From Agelas oroides (Eukaryota; Porifera; Demospongiae; Agelasida; Agelasidae): 64,000 bases of DNA. Where the stretch lies: positions 498,881-562,880 of the forward strand of contig OX422195.1 in the NCBI GenBank assembly GCA_949130485.1, read 5' to 3'. Positions 1-12,502 of this stretch are shown piece by piece. Within the stretch, counting starts at the first letter, position 1. Every line of letters starts with the position of its first letter. A model generated the notes under the pieces. The model was not told where the DNA came from. It made no database searches and worked only from the letters and a program-made list of their open reading frames with translations. A program made the position numbers and the translations under genes.

Positions 1-129
1 TGCATTTGTGTGGGAAAGTCCATTGATGACAGAGACAGTAAGCTTATTCCAAAGCTTGGATCTGAAGTTGTATCTCTTGCGTTATAACTGCAGGGACTTC
101 CTGGTTCCTCGATTAGCCTCTGCTTTGCT

Positions 130-3100
130 ATGGCACTGAGCATGCATGTTGACCCGTTTGCTGTGGAGGATCCGTCCGAGTTGCCAGACTGGCGACTTCC
201 TCTCAGCTTCATGAAGAGCCGACACACAGAGAAGATTGAAGGAGACCAAGTCACAGAGGACAGCTGGAGGATGAAGGACAGGGTGAGGAGAGTGAGGGGG
301 TGGAGTGTGGGACTTGGTGGGAGCATGTTTGTGAGAAATTTACTGCTGCATGACTCAGAGGGGGTGGAGCTGCCATGTGAGTCCTTGTCATCTTCCTCCC
401 ACCTCTCAGATGAAGACATGGAGTGTAGCTCTAGTGTTGTGTCTAAACATTGGTGTTGATCCTCCCGATGTAGTAAAGACAGATCCCTGTGCCCGCAATG
501 AATGTTGGATTGGTGAGTAACCGACCAAGTTAATGTACCTGCACGGTAGCCTCGTCTCTACCCCCATGCCCGAAAAAACAGGAAAAGGGTTAGGTCATAC
601 TAGTGTATGTGCTGAGTCAGCATATTATGACATACCTTTGTTAGATCACATGGTAGCCAGCCACTGTTGACGATGGTGTTACAGAGTATGTGAACAGATC
701 TTGCCAAGGAGCGACTAGAGGCTCATCCTATGAAAAGTCTGCTACTCTCATTCCCATTTTCAAATGGTTTTGGAATGGGGCTACGAACTTACAGATTACA
801 AAGTCAAGAAGAGAAATTCACTCATCTTTCCTCCCTCCCCTCCCACCTCTGTACACCATCTTTCTCCTTACACTGGTAGATCCCCTCTCCATGAACTCCC
901 AAAAAGCGCTAGAGCAGGTCGGTAACAATCTTCAGAGGCAGTATGAGAGATGGCAGCCTCGGGCACGCTATAAGCAGCTTCTGGATCCCACTACAGAGGA
1001 TGTCAGGAAACTCTGCATCGCTCTCAGAAAGAACGCCAAGGTACCCCATAGCCCCTAGCCTTGTTCCCAGACCCTCACCCAGCTTTCCGTTACTTGCAGT
1101 AGAGAGAGAGTACCTATAACCAACGTGATACACACTGTCCTGTAGACTGACATGAATTACTAGATCCATCTACCCTACAACTTGAGCTTTCCATTTTGGT
1201 TTTGTTGATAAGCTCTGGAGGAAACTCAGATTTTACTTCAGCACTATGAGACAATTTGAAGCAGATAAATTGAATATGTTGATCCACAGTTTACTGAGGA
1301 ATACTAGAGATTACAGACGCCAGTGTGCTCATAACCAATGTGATATATGGTATAACCAATATCATGTGACCCACATAGTGTACTGAAGATTACTAGATTC
1401 ATCAAGATTACTGACTTTTACAGAGTTATACAAGCTGGGCATACTGATGCACCTTGACATTATACATGTATATCCTGTTGATGCAGACTGAGCGAGTGTT
1501 GTTCCACTACAATGGCCATGGTGTCCCTAAGCCTACTGCAAATGGAGAGATCTGGGTCTTCAACAAGGTGAGGGGGAGGTAGATTCTACTTGACTTAGTC
1601 TTGTTCCTAGTCACTGCGGAAAGTTGGACAGAAGCCCGAGAACAAGGCTTCAGTTGGCTTGTGTTGATCAAATTGTGTGCACAAATGTGGATGGTTTCGG
1701 ACTATACAACTGTTCGACCACATAATTATATTCACGTGCTCAGCTTTTAGGTGAAGACAATGCAAATCAATCCACGCTATAGTGAAAGTTGTCGACTTTG
1801 TGCGTGCAAGCCAGTCAGGGTTATTCTTTTGTCCTCACAGAACTACACGCAGTACATCCCCCTCTCCCTCTATGATCTCCAAGCGTGGATGGGGAGCCCC
1901 TCCATTTACATCTTTGATTGCTCAAATGCAGGTACTGTGCACGCGTTGGCTACCTCTTGTGTGTGCCACGAACACGTAACAACATAATGCACTCTGGGTA
2001 GCCTCGTTCCCAGGCCTCCCCCGTTTTTACCTTCCGTTTGCATTCATAATAATACACGGAATCGGAAGATCGGCGAAAAATTAACCCTTGTAATGCAAAC
2101 AGAAGGTAAAAACGGGGGAGGCCTGGGAACAAGGCTACACTCTGGGTGTACCCTCGTCTCCAGAAAATTATGGCAAATTTGACACACACACACACAAAAG
2201 ACATTGAGTGAATTGCACCATAGTGGAACTCCAGCAGCGATGGTGGACAATCTTGCTGACAAGTGTCCACTAAATCGGGGTCGTTAAGTATTATAATTAT
2301 TGGGATGGCGAAAACTGCGTTATATGGAATAGCGGGGTGTCCGCTGTTCAGGGGTTGCTTAAGTTTTGAAGTGAATGGAAGGACAGTCAGGACTTTCAGA
2401 ATTGTCCGTTATATCGTGGGTGTCCGCTGGTGAGGGGTGTCCGTTAAGCGGGGTTCCACTATATATTGTCTTCTGTTCCGATCTCCAGTGGTTCAGTTAG
2501 TACGAGCATCTGACTGGCATTCGGACCTAGGTTCAAATCCTTGGCTAACCTTTTTTTCTCCATGCTTATGTAATTAATATTAGTGACTGGTCTCGTTCCA
2601 AGTCCCCCTCTTACTAGGCCTAGGAATGAGACTGAATCGCTTTTTCACTGCAGGTTTAGTGCTAGACTCCTTCAAAGCCTTTGCCAGGCAGAGGGACAGC
2701 GAATTCTTTCTCGAGGTATGTACTCACTGCATCTATGTTGCACGTCTTTCAAAGCAATCTCCTTTCTTCCACCCTCTCTTCCCTGTTACCCCTCCCTCCC
2801 CTCTCTCTCCTCTTTCCCTCTCCTTCCCCTCACTCTCTCCCTCCTCAGAACACAACTCAGACGCACTATGTTGGTCTCCTGGACAACTGTATCCTGATGG
2901 CAGCTTGTAATGCTAAGGAGATGCTTCCCATGAATCCTCACCTCCCTGCTGACCTCTTCACTGCTTGCCTTACCACTCCCATCAAGACGGCTCTACTGTG
3001 GTGTGTGTGTGTGTATGTGTGTGTGTGTACATGTATGCACATGTGTACATGCGTGTGTGTGTGTAAGGGGAAAATAGCTCCAATCTTGGCCTCATTCCCA

Positions 3101-3880
3101 AACTAGCTACATGACCTCTCAATGCTCCCATACTGTCATGGGAGTGGGACCAACATGTACTTGCAGGGGATGGTAAAACTGTTCTATCTCAACTATATAC
3201 AGGTTCTGCTACTCTAAGCCCAGCCTGGTCAAGGGCATCAAGCCGGAGGTGATTGACAAGTAAGCCAGCACTGTTTAGTTTTTACCTGTTGCTTCTACAC
3301 TCAGCCACACTCTGTCATACTGTCATACTCTGTCATACTGTCACACTGTCATACTGTCACACTCTGTCATACTGTCACACTCTGTCATACTGTCATACTC
3401 TTCCATACTCTTCCATACTCTGTCACACTCTGTCATACTCTTCCACACTCTTCCATACTTTACCGTGCTCTACCATAATCTTCCACACTCTTCCATAATC
3501 TTCCATAGTCTGTCATACTCTTCCATAATCTTCCACACTCTTCCACGCTCTACCATAGTTCTGCATTTCTATGTGTCTTGATGAATAGTCACATTCCCAG
3601 TCCCCTAGTCACCAGGCTTGGGAAAGAGACTGGTTTGCTCTCTCAGTCGTTCATTACCAAATATGCCGTGTCTGTCCCAGAATTCCTGGAAGATTGAATG
3701 ACCGACGAACTCCTCTGGGAGAGCTCAACTGGATCTTCACCGCCATCACTGACACCATCGCCTGGAACTCACTCTCAAGAGGTCAGTTGTTTGTAGCCAG
3801 ATAATCTCTTGTCTGCACAGCTGCTGTGGGTGGGGATGACCTTGCTCCATGTTCTTTGTGCTATACTTGTTCTTTGTCTT

Positions 3881-3929
<49 letters not shown>

Positions 3930-6900
3930 CACAGAGGTCTTCCAAAAGCTCTTTCGTCAAGACCTGCTTGTAGCCAGTCTCTTCAGAAACTTTCTCCTAG
4001 CCGAGAGGATCATGCGTTCGTACAACTGTACCCCTGAGTGCCACCCCTGCATCCCCCCAACCTACCACCACCCCATGTGGCAGGCCTGGGACCTTGCGCT
4101 GGATCACATCATGGGACAGCTCCCGGCACTACTGGAGGGGAAGGCCACTTATGAGGTACTCTGATCGTAGAGCGTGCACTGTTTTCAGGGTCTTCTTCAC
4201 CTAGAGATGAGGCTAGTTTGACTCACTGACTCGCATGATCTAGCTCAAGTTGTTCTGGTCAAATAGCTGTTTAACCCAGCCATGTTGAAGCCCCCTAGCC
4301 TGTTTTCATTAATTGCTTGTAGTGCAGGAGGCTGGGTGTGTGTGTGTGTGGGGGGGGGGGGGGGGTATTCCTCGCTTGTATAACTCGGTATTCCTGGCTT
4401 GTATAACTCGGTATTCCTGGCTTGTATAACTCGGTATTCCTGGCTTGTATAACTCGGTATTCCTGGCTTGTATAACTCGGTATTCCTGGCTTGTATAACT
4501 CGGTATTTCTGGCTTGTATAACTCGGTATTCTTGGCTTGTATAACTCGGTATTCTTGGCTTGTATAACTCGGTATTCTTGGCTTGTATAGCTTGGTATTC
4601 CTGGCTTGTATAACTTAGTATTCCTGGCTTGTATAACTCGGTATTCTTGGCTTGTATAGCTTGGTATTCCTGGCTTGTATAACTTGGTATTCCTCGCTTG
4701 TATAACTCGGTATTCTTGGCTTGTATAATAACTCAGTATTCTGGAGTAGCAATCTAGACTGTGCTCCATTTTGACTCAAGTGACCTTTCCTCCCTCTAGC
4801 CAAGCCAGTTCTTTGCGCAGCAGCTGACTGCGTTTCAGGTGTGGCTGATAAACTGTTCTGGTGCGCAGCATCCTCCGGAGCAGCTGCCAATTGTCCTACA
4901 GGTCAGGACACTTCTTACTGCACATGTAGTGCCAACTTGGTGTTAGTCTCGTTCCCAGACCCTCGGTACGGAAGAGAGGAGGGTCTGGGAACGAGACTAA
5001 CTTGGTTGTGCTGTGTTGGAGAGTTGAGATATTAGCACTTCCTTCCACTCCCTCTCTCTTTCCTCCTCTCTCTCTCCCTCTCCCTCCACTCTCCTCTCCA
5101 GTTTCTGCTGAGCCAGTCACATAGGCTACAGGCACTAGAGCTCCTGGGTCGCTTCTTGGATCTGGGGCCGTGGGCCGTCCACTCCGCTCTCTCAGTGGGG
5201 ATCTTTCCCTATGTGCTGAAACTCTTGGGTAGCAAGCTACGAGAATTACAGCCCATCCTAGTGTTCATCTGGGCCAAGATCCTCTCTGTTGACCCAGTAA
5301 GCCGGGGGGGAGGAATGGAGGAAGGGGGAGGATGGGAAGTCCTCTGAGAGTGGATTGGGCTGATTTGGCATGCTTGTCAATTTGAAGTTCTGTTGCTCCT
5401 CCCTCCCTCCTTCCTCCCTCTCCCCTCCCTTCCTCTCTCCTCTTCCCTCCTGCCATCTCCCTGCAGTCTTGCCAGGCAGATCTCGTGAAGGATGGTGGTT
5501 ACAAGTACTTTATCCAGATTCTCAAAGACCCCACCATGCAGTATGAATACCGAACAATGGCCGTCTTTGTCCTCTCCATCATTGTGAACAAGTACCCCAA
5601 AGGACAGGTCAGTCGAGGAACACACCAAGGGATCATGGGGGAAGAGGAGACCATCTTGAATCTTTGTCGCAGGAAGCAAGACTCCTCAATGACATGTCCT
5701 CCCTTTGTATTCACAGGCATTATGTCTTGTATATCCTCATTCCCAGACTATTCTCTGCGTCAAAAAAATAGTTCAAGAACGAGACTAGGTCTTGTAGTAC
5801 TCGTATATATATTTGTTCTTTGTGGTAGTAGAAGTCTTTTGTCTCCTCCTCCTCCTCCTCCTCCTCCTCCTCCTCCTCCTCCTCCTCCTCCTCCTCCTCC
5901 TCCTCCTCCCCTCTCTCTCCATGCAGGAGGTATGCTACCAGAACAACGTCATCTCTATCTGTCTGGAGCAGCTTGAGGAACCCAACGCAGTGCTGAAACA
6001 GTGGCTGGCAATCTGTCTGGGACGCCTCTGGAGAAAGTGTGATGATGCCAGGTGGCGTGGGGTTAGGGACAGCGCCCACGAGAAGCTCTACAATCTCCTG
6101 TGGGATGAGGTCCCTGATGTGAGTGAGGGAGTGGGGGAGGGTTGGAAGGGAGGAGAGGAGAAGAAGGGGGGAGGAGTGGAGAAGGGAGGAGAGGAGAAGG
6201 AGGGGGGAGAGTTGGAAGGGAGGAGATGAGAAGGAGGGGGGAGGAGTGGAGAAGGGAGGAGAGGAGAAGGAGGGGGGAGAGTTGGAAGGGAGGAGATGAG
6301 AAGGAGGGGGGAGGAGTGGAGAAGGGAGACCATAGTGGAGGGAAGGGAAGGGGAGTACAGTAGAGGGAGGAGTTGGGGGGGGGGGGTGGGTGGGAGAAGT
6401 GGGTGAGGGAGTGGGGAGGGTTGAAATGGGGGAGAGGGGGTGAAGAAGTGGGGAGAGGAGGGATGTGTGACTAATTGTGCATTGTTGTGTGTAGAAGAAA
6501 GGACTTCTAGTGAACTGCTAACCTCAACTGTACTCAGGTTCGAGCTGCTGCTGTATTTGCATTGGGTACCTACGTTCTAAACAAGGCCGGGGGAGAGGGG
6601 GACGATGACCACACCTCCAGCATCAACCAAAACGTGGGGATGACCTTGCTCAATGTGCTCCATGATGGTAGCCCCGTCGTCAGGAAGGTGGGTGGAGCCT
6701 CAGTAGCAGTGTTGCCATGGTTACAATACCACATTGACAGGAAGCTTCAGTGGATGTGTATATTTTATTTTGCGCGCATCAGCAGTTTTCAGCCCCTGTA
6801 CAGTTTTTATGCGCTTCCATGAGGACACGACCGATCACTTTACCCCTTGTGCATGCATGTGGGGGTAACTAGCTGGGCCTATTGATCCTTCATGTACATA

Positions 6901-8144
6901 ATTATGGACACAGTGGCAAGATTGTATCATGACATCATCACTACATCACCATTACATCACTTACTTCATCACATAATATTACATAATATTACATCGTTTT
7001 GTCACTAGGAGCTGGTGGCTGCACTACATGGATTGATTCTCCTCTACGAGAAGCAGTTCCAGATTGCAGCGCTGCAGACGACAGAATCTGAGCGAATGTC
7101 CTCCAACCTCTCCACCAGCGTCACTCCAACCGGCTGGATCAACGTCTCCATCGAACCCCCGGAAGACGAGACCTCGTTTGAGGGTAAGAGCCCCTCCTCC
7201 TCCTCTTCCTCCCAAACTCCATCTCGAGCTTTTGAAACAAGTGGTAGTACCACCCGACCCTCGCACCCGAAAAATTCACTAACCAACGGTTCACTCGATC
7301 ATCAAGACCCACAAACCCCAGTAACATCCAGCACTCCCGCCACATATGGTAGTGTCAGTAGCTACGCCAGCGCTGTAGGTGAAAATCGGTTTCTAGATTC
7401 TCTCCCGCCAAAGAAAAGTTCCTCACTGAGCTCGGGAGGGTCAAAGAAGACCATGTTTTCCCATGTTTGGAAGGGGGTGGTGCTCCTGGCATCTGACCCA
7501 TCACAAGAAGTTGCTGATGTTGCTCAGTATGTCGTGCGGAGTGTACATGATAAGGTATGATGTCGTTGTGAGGTCATATATCACATGACAGCTATTGAAT
7601 CGAGTTTATGTCATTTGACATCTCCTCCTCCCCAACACATACACAGCTACGTCAGAAGTCACATGCAAAGAGTATCGGTGTGACGCTGGTCAACTCGTAC
7701 TCTCCCACCTCCTCCTCCCTCAAAGACGTCCCAACTGGAGCCAAGGCTGCCACACTGGCGGGCCTGGGCATCAGAGGCGCAAGGTATGATTACCTTCCCT
7801 TCCATTTTCTACCCTCCTTCTGCCTCCCCTTCCTCTCTGCATCTTCCTCCTCCTCCCTCTCCTCCTCCCCCTCTACCTCCCTCTCCTCCCTCTCCTCCCT
7901 CTCCTCCCTCTCCTCCCCCTCTACCTCCCACTCTTCTCCTGCCTCCCTTCCCCCTTCACCCCCTAAACCTCCTCCCCCTAGGACCCCCCACGCTCTTTCC
8001 AGTTCTTCCTCCACTCATGAGTTCAGAACACCACGTCCAGACATCTCCCTCCCTCTTCCTCACTCTCACAACTTCACAAAAAAGAGAACTGTCTTTGGAA
8101 AGGGACCTATGGTGTGTACACACACACACACACACGCACGCATG

Positions 8145-8184
<40 letters not shown>

Positions 8185-11173
8185 CACACACACACAACTC
8201 ACCTTCACCCTCACACAGGAATTGGAGGAGGATGACGAGGAGTCCTCAGAGGACCCATCACAAGACCTCACACCAACGGAGACACCGTTCTGTGACTGGT
8301 GTTGCAAGTACTTTGCTAACTCACTCATGAAGGTCAGCTTGTGCGCACACCTCCACCCATGCACACCTCCACCCATACACACCTCCACCCAGCATACTCC
8401 CTCATGCACACTTCCACCCATACACACCCCCACCCAGCACACTTCCACCCATACACACCCCCACCCAGCACACTTCCACCCATACACACCTCCATCTAGC
8501 ACACTCCCTCATGCACACTTCCACCCATACACACCTCCACCCAGCACACTCCCTCATGTACCTTTGGCTACTAATTTTCACACACCTTTCCCTCCCCACA
8601 CATGCCTCCTCCCACCTCCCGCTCCCCACCCCTCCCATCCCTCCCACCCCTCCCACCCCTCCCATCTCACAGCAACCAGAGGAGTGTGACCCTGCTAACA
8701 TGAGTTACCAGCAACGAGAGTACCGCTTCGTACGTAATCACCTGATCCGAGACGAGGCCAAGAAGCTGTGCGTGGCTCAAGCTAAGAACAAACTAAGTGA
8801 TCAGATCTTTGTGAACAAGGAGTCAAAGGCACCACAGCTGCTCAAGTTTCACCCCTACCGCCCTCATCTAGCCGTCATCCATAAAAACTCTTGGAGGTGT
8901 GTGTGTGTGTGTGTGGGGGGGGGGGGTGTGGGTGTGGGGGGGTGGGGAGAGGAAGGGATGGTAAGATGAGCTGTAAAGAAACTCCTATCCAGCAGCTCCC
9001 CCTTCCTCTCTCCTCCCTTCTCCCTCCCTTCTCCCTCCCTTCCCTCCCCTCCTCTCTCCTCCCTCCCTCCCTCTCTTCCCTCCTCCCTTCCTTCTCCCTC
9101 TCTTCCCTTTTCCCTTCCTTCTCCCTCCCTCCCCTCCTCTCTCCTCCCTCCCTCCCTCTCTTCTCTCCTCCCTCCCCTCCTCCTTTCCTCCCTCTCCCTC
9201 TCTTCTCCCTTTCCTCCTCCCTTCCCTCCTCCCTCCAGTATCTGGGACATTGAACAGGCCAACAAACTGGCGACACAGCACAATGATGCCTGTTCTTTTG
9301 GCAAGATGACAGCCGTGGAGTTCATCAACTCACATGACATTACGTTCCTGCTCACTGGATCAGGTGAAACATTTTGAAACATTCACAGGGGATATGTTGT
9401 CTGAAACCCATGGTGCTGTGGTAGTCCACTATTGCGTCAACTAGTTATTCACAGGAGATTTTAGCCGAACCTCTTAATCCCTCCTAATCCCACACCTCCC
9501 ACACACTCACACCCTCACACATGCACACCATCACATGCACACCCTCACACATGCACACCATCACACATGCACACCCTCACACGACACCATCACACATGCA
9601 CACCATCACACATGCATACCCTCACATGGACACCATCACACATGCACACCCTCACATGCACACCATCACACATGCAGACGATGGTGTGGTGCATGTGTGG
9701 AGGGACTACTGTGCTGAGGTTGGGGAGACTCCAGTCCTGGTTACAGCCTGGCGAGCTCTCACGGATATGCTCCCAGCCTCAAGAAGTATGCTCTGGGCAA
9801 AATCATGGTTCTATTTGTAGTTATCGTGGAGGCGTATCTTTTTGCTCTCTGCTAGATGCTGGTATGGTGTTGGAATGGGAACAGAGTACGGGGCTACTCT
9901 ACGCAGCCGGGGACGTGAGACACATCCGTGTGTGGGACACACACAAAGAGATGAAGATACAGGACATACCCACGGGTGCCGATAGCTGCGTGACCTGCCT
10001 CACTTCTGATTCGGCTGACCGTTCGCTCATGATTGCGGGGTGTGGGGATGGAACAGTGCGGATGTACGACAGGAGGCAGCCCCCAAGCAGCAGGTAGGAG
10101 CTAGAATGATTTCCAGTAGTGTAAACAACTGTCTAGCGTGTTGTAATAAACAGCCAGACATTGATTGAATGCAGTGGAACAAAGCTACCTTTAGCTTTGT
10201 TCCACTGCATTCAGTCTTGTTTGCGTAATGTGCATGTAAGCTATCAATGACTGGAGGCAGTGAAGGGGCCTGGGAATGAGGCAAGGTCTATCCTAATTCT
10301 CTGCAGCCTTGTTCAAACTCTAAGAGAACACAGCAGCTGGATTGTAAACGTCTTCATACAACAGCACAGTCGGGACAGAAACATCGTATCGTGCAGGTGG
10401 GCTAGTATGACTCATTTCTAGCCACTTGTAACTTGACCTCTGACCTCTGTTATTTTGTAGTGTTGGTGGTGACGTGAGAATTTGGGACCCTAGATTCACC
10501 AAGTCTGTCCATTCCTTCAATGTTGTTCCTTCTTCACTAAATGTCTGTGAAATTCACCCCAGAGCACCCCTCTTGGGATGGTAGGTGTGTGTGTCTGTGC
10601 AATGACTCAAATTTACGTTTGAGGAGCATGCATGGCCCATGACACTATTTCACGCAGTCTCCCCCCTTCTTCTCCCCCTCCAGTGCATCTCCTCAACATG
10701 CCATCCGTATCTACAACCTTGATACTGAAGAAATGCTGAATAACATTCGCTACCACGATGGCTTCATGGGCCAGAGAATAGGGCCAACCAAGTGCCTTGC
10801 ATTCCACCCGTTCAAGGTAACAGCAAACTTTGAGGGAGTAAAATAAAATAATTATGTCATTGGAAAATTATTTAAAGCATTAAATTTATAACAAAAACAA
10901 CAAAAACAACGTTAAAAAGTGGGAAAAAAATAGAGTGGAGGAAAAAAAAAAATTAGGACTCCCATGCGGGGAATCGAACCCCGGCCACGGCGGTGAGAGC
11001 GCCGGATCCTAACCACTAGACCACATGGGATAACCGTACCTAAGTTGCTGATTAGCACCTATTTGATACTCAGGATTCTTTATGTGCAGCTGTTTGCTTC
11101 TCCGCAGGTATGGCTGGCGGCAGGTGGGACTGACGGGCTAATCGCTATTTATTCCACGGAGAGAAGAAAGTGA
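130..11173 (+). CDS. RPTOR: Raptor, regulatory-associated protein of mTOR (complete, about 27 exons)
   Basis: Raptor is the substrate-recruiting scaffold of TOR complex 1. Spliced exons give the family order. First comes the caspase-like N-terminal conserved domain, with SWRMKDR, the YNGHGVP histidine loop and the FDCSNAG loop. HEAT repeats follow (for example [13 protein letters not shown] and RDSAHEKLY). Next is a Ser/Pro-rich linker (exon 7009-7554) and a C-terminal WD40 propeller with [11 protein letters not shown] and YHDGFMGQR. Exons, to within a base or two: 130-282, 410-512, 880-1040, 1487-1567, 1841-1931, 2654-2715, 2849-3000, 3203-3258, 3681-3781, 3935-4155, 4800-4901, 5102-5296, 5467-5607, 5927-6118, 6538-6687, 7009-7554, 7647-7783, 7982-8111, 8219-8332, 8673-8896, 9239-9363, 9678-9785, 9856-10093, 10309-10396, 10461-10580, 10684-10816, 11108-11173. 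The ATG at 130 is chosen because its product leads directly into the conserved [10 protein letters not shown] segment. The stop is TGA at 11171. The gene looks intact. Confidence 0.97.
1999..2137. mobile_element. Foldback MITE in a raptor intron, 9-bp TSD
   Basis: Inverted arms of about 45 bp start TAGCCTCGTTCCCAGG and end CCTGGGAACAAGGCTA. The 9-bp duplication CACTCTGGG lies at 1990-1998 and again at 2138-2146, an exact match. No coding capacity. The TSD length suggests a Mutator-like element. Confidence 0.85.
2270..2460. repeat. Dispersed repeat fragment with GTGTCCGCTG-like motifs
   Basis: This intronic stretch repeats motifs such as GGTGTCCGCT and GTCCGTTA. A related stretch lies at about 12240-12450, downstream of raptor. 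It looks like a degenerate interspersed repeat; I cannot assign a class. Confidence 0.4.
2488..2560 (+). repeat. tRNA-derived SINE-like head
   Basis: An A-box-like stretch (GTGGTTCAGTTAGTA) and a B-box-like GGTTCAAATCC are spaced as in a tRNA. The acceptor stem does not pair properly, and a T-run follows. Best read as a SINE head or tRNA relic rather than a functional tRNA. Confidence 0.5.
3003..3065. repeat. (GT)n microsatellite in a raptor intron
   Basis: An interrupted GT/GTAC dinucleotide run begins directly after the exon ending near 3000. The splice donor itself is the start of the run. Confidence 0.8.
3305..3560. repeat. Minisatellite of ACTGTCATACTCT-type units
   Basis: About 10-bp units (CATACTCTGT / CATACTCTTC) repeat through this raptor intron. 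It is non-coding, although one frame stays open by chance. Confidence 0.75.
3884..3927. repeat. (AC)n microsatellite at a 3' splice site
   Basis: A CA dinucleotide run ends just before the acceptor of the raptor exon starting at 3935. Confidence 0.85.
4374..4745. repeat. 23-bp minisatellite, about 16 copies
   Basis: A unit reading GGCTTGTATAACTCGGTATT plus TCCT is repeated head to tail within the raptor intron between exons ending 4155 and starting 4800. Copies differ by one or two bases. A poly-G run precedes the array. Confidence 0.9.
4944..4999. mobile_element. Short foldback MITE with TSD
   Basis: A 56-bp hairpin begins TAGTCTCGTTCCCAGACC and ends with its reverse complement. The flanks ACTTGGTGT (4935-4943) and ACTTGGTTG (5000-5008) match at 7 of 9 positions. 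Confidence 0.8.
5843..5910. repeat. (CCT)n microsatellite preceding a splice acceptor
   Basis: About 20 CCT units supply the polypyrimidine tract of the raptor exon that begins at 5927. Confidence 0.85.
6119..6440. repeat. Purine-rich minisatellite in a raptor intron
   Basis: GGAGGAGTGGAGAAGG-type units recur with a period of roughly 58-60 bp, giving long open frames on both strands that are not coding. Confidence 0.75.
8337..8670. repeat. ACACCTCCACCCAT minisatellite
   Basis: CACTTCCACCCATACACAC-like units fill the raptor intron between exons ending 8332 and starting 8673. Confidence 0.75.
8990..9238. repeat. CT-rich simple repeat before a splice acceptor
   Basis: About 240 bp of CCCTTCTCCCTCC-like pyrimidine sequence runs into the acceptor at 9238/9239 of raptor. 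Confidence 0.8.
9497..9677. repeat. ACACCATCACACATGC minisatellite
   Basis: About ten copies of a unit close to 16 bp lie immediately upstream of the raptor exon at 9678. The acceptor CATGCAG falls in the last copy. Confidence 0.8.
10166..10216. repeat. Short perfect hairpin in a raptor intron
   Basis: GAATGCAGTGGAACAAAGCT is followed within a few bases by its reverse complement. It looks like a small inverted-repeat element; I saw no clear TSD. Confidence 0.6.
10960..11030 (-). tRNA. tRNA-Glu (CTC)
   Basis: On the minus strand a full cloverleaf can be read: acceptor TCCCATG pairs with CATGGGA, and the D arm is GTCTAGTGGTTAGGAT. The anticodon stem CGGCG/CGCCG closes a loop with anticodon CTC, and the T arm is CGGGG-TTCGATT-CCCCG. 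It lies antisense in the last intron of raptor. Both internal promoter boxes are intact, so it is probably functional. Confidence 0.93.
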
Positions 11174-12502
11174 AACGGTTTCATTTTCATGAAGTTTGTT
11201 ATTTGTTCACAAACAAAGCCACTGTGGGATACAATCTCATTGTTATTCGTGTTGTCTTCGTTTCGACATGATAATCTTTTAGTCTTGTCATTTTAACTGC
11301 AACAATAATTATTAGTGATGTGCGTTGCAGTGTTGTTGTCTGTAAATGCTGATGCATATTTTATATACAGTGCAGAAAATGCAGTCATGAAGAAATGGTC
11401 TGGTAGACATCATGTATGTGAGTGTCTCATAGCACAGGTTGAAATCCAGGTATGCCGGAGAAAGACTGAGAACCTGCAGAATAGAAATGTCATCAGTAAC
11501 TTCCGACACATTGGCCAAGGATACGACCTTGAGTACAGCAATATCTGCATAGTAAACTGTATTGTCAAATCTTCATCTTTTCTTGACCACAACGTTAAAG
11601 GGTCGGTCAATTGTCCCCATTATAGCCTGGGGCCTACTCTCAGTACCAGATCCTCATGCAGGGGTGGGATCTGGTACTGAGACTACTTGGGACCTGGTCT
11701 CAGTACCAGACCCTCAGGTGAGGATAGGGTCTGGTTCCGAAACTACCTGGGACCTAGTCTCAGTACCAGACCTTCACACTATGTACTTAAAGTTGGAAAG
11801 TCCATTGTTTGCAGTCATTGAATTTAAGACAGCTGTTATTTCTCTTACTGAGGAGGTTAGGTGGTACTGTACACAATCCAGTGACTGGGGCTTGCACACA
11901 CTCACATAACCAGGTAGGGGGACTCCAGGCAGCCCACTGCAGTCAGTAAGGGAGGGAGGGGGAGGAGGGATATACCAAGCAGCTGTGCAGAAAGGATCAA
12001 TATTACTTCTCTTCTCCCCTAAGTGTGACTTTGTAATTAGGCTAATATAACTTTGTATGTCGTGATAAAATGGATTCCAGCAAGTGTTGTTCTCACATGT
12101 CTACCTGATTCTTTTTTGGAAATGAGGTGTCCTCCCTGAGGCCTGTAAGGTCTTGCAAAGTCACCCACAGTGTGGGAGGCATACGACAGTGGTGCACAAA
12201 CTTACGAAAGCGGTCGACAAGCATTCGCATTATGTACAAAAATGTTGGTGGGTGTTTTACTGTCCGTTTTCGGAGGTAATTTTGTATTGGCTAAGGTAAG
12301 TCTGGGGCTCATCAGTGTCCGTTGTACGGAGTTGAGAGGTGTCCGCTTCTCAGAGGTTCAAAATGTATTAGTTCGATTCTATGGTAAAATCAATCGGGGG
12401 CAAGTGATCTGTCCGCTGTAGAGTGGTAGTCCGCTTTTCGGAGGGTCTGTTATTTGAGGTATTACTAGATGTACTATAGGCTATAGTCTCGTACCCAGAT
12501 CA
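11174..12502. other. Convergent 3' intergenic region, raptor / arrestin
   Basis: Between the two facing 3' ends I see no supported gene. At 11627-11775 there are several arms of a TAGTCTCAGTACCAGACC inverted repeat, a variant of the foldback family. At 12240-12450 there is a copy of the GTCCGC-type repeat also found at 2270. At 12486-12533 a foldback (GTCTCGTACCCAG ... CTGGGAACAAGGCT) runs into the arrestin 3' end. Confidence 0.6.

Noticed and set aside
1950-2270. Minus-strand frames with SLVPRPPP-type peptides
   Set aside because: They are translations of a foldback element, not genes.
4245-4769. Long minus-strand frame with repeated [14 protein letters not shown]-type peptide
   Set aside because: It is the translation of a 23-bp minisatellite inside a raptor intron.
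5718-5729. Possible 12-nt microexon (ALCL) in raptor between CAG and GTATAT
   Set aside because: Joining the flanking exons directly (GQ-EVCYQNN) matches raptor with no gap, so the microexon is not needed.
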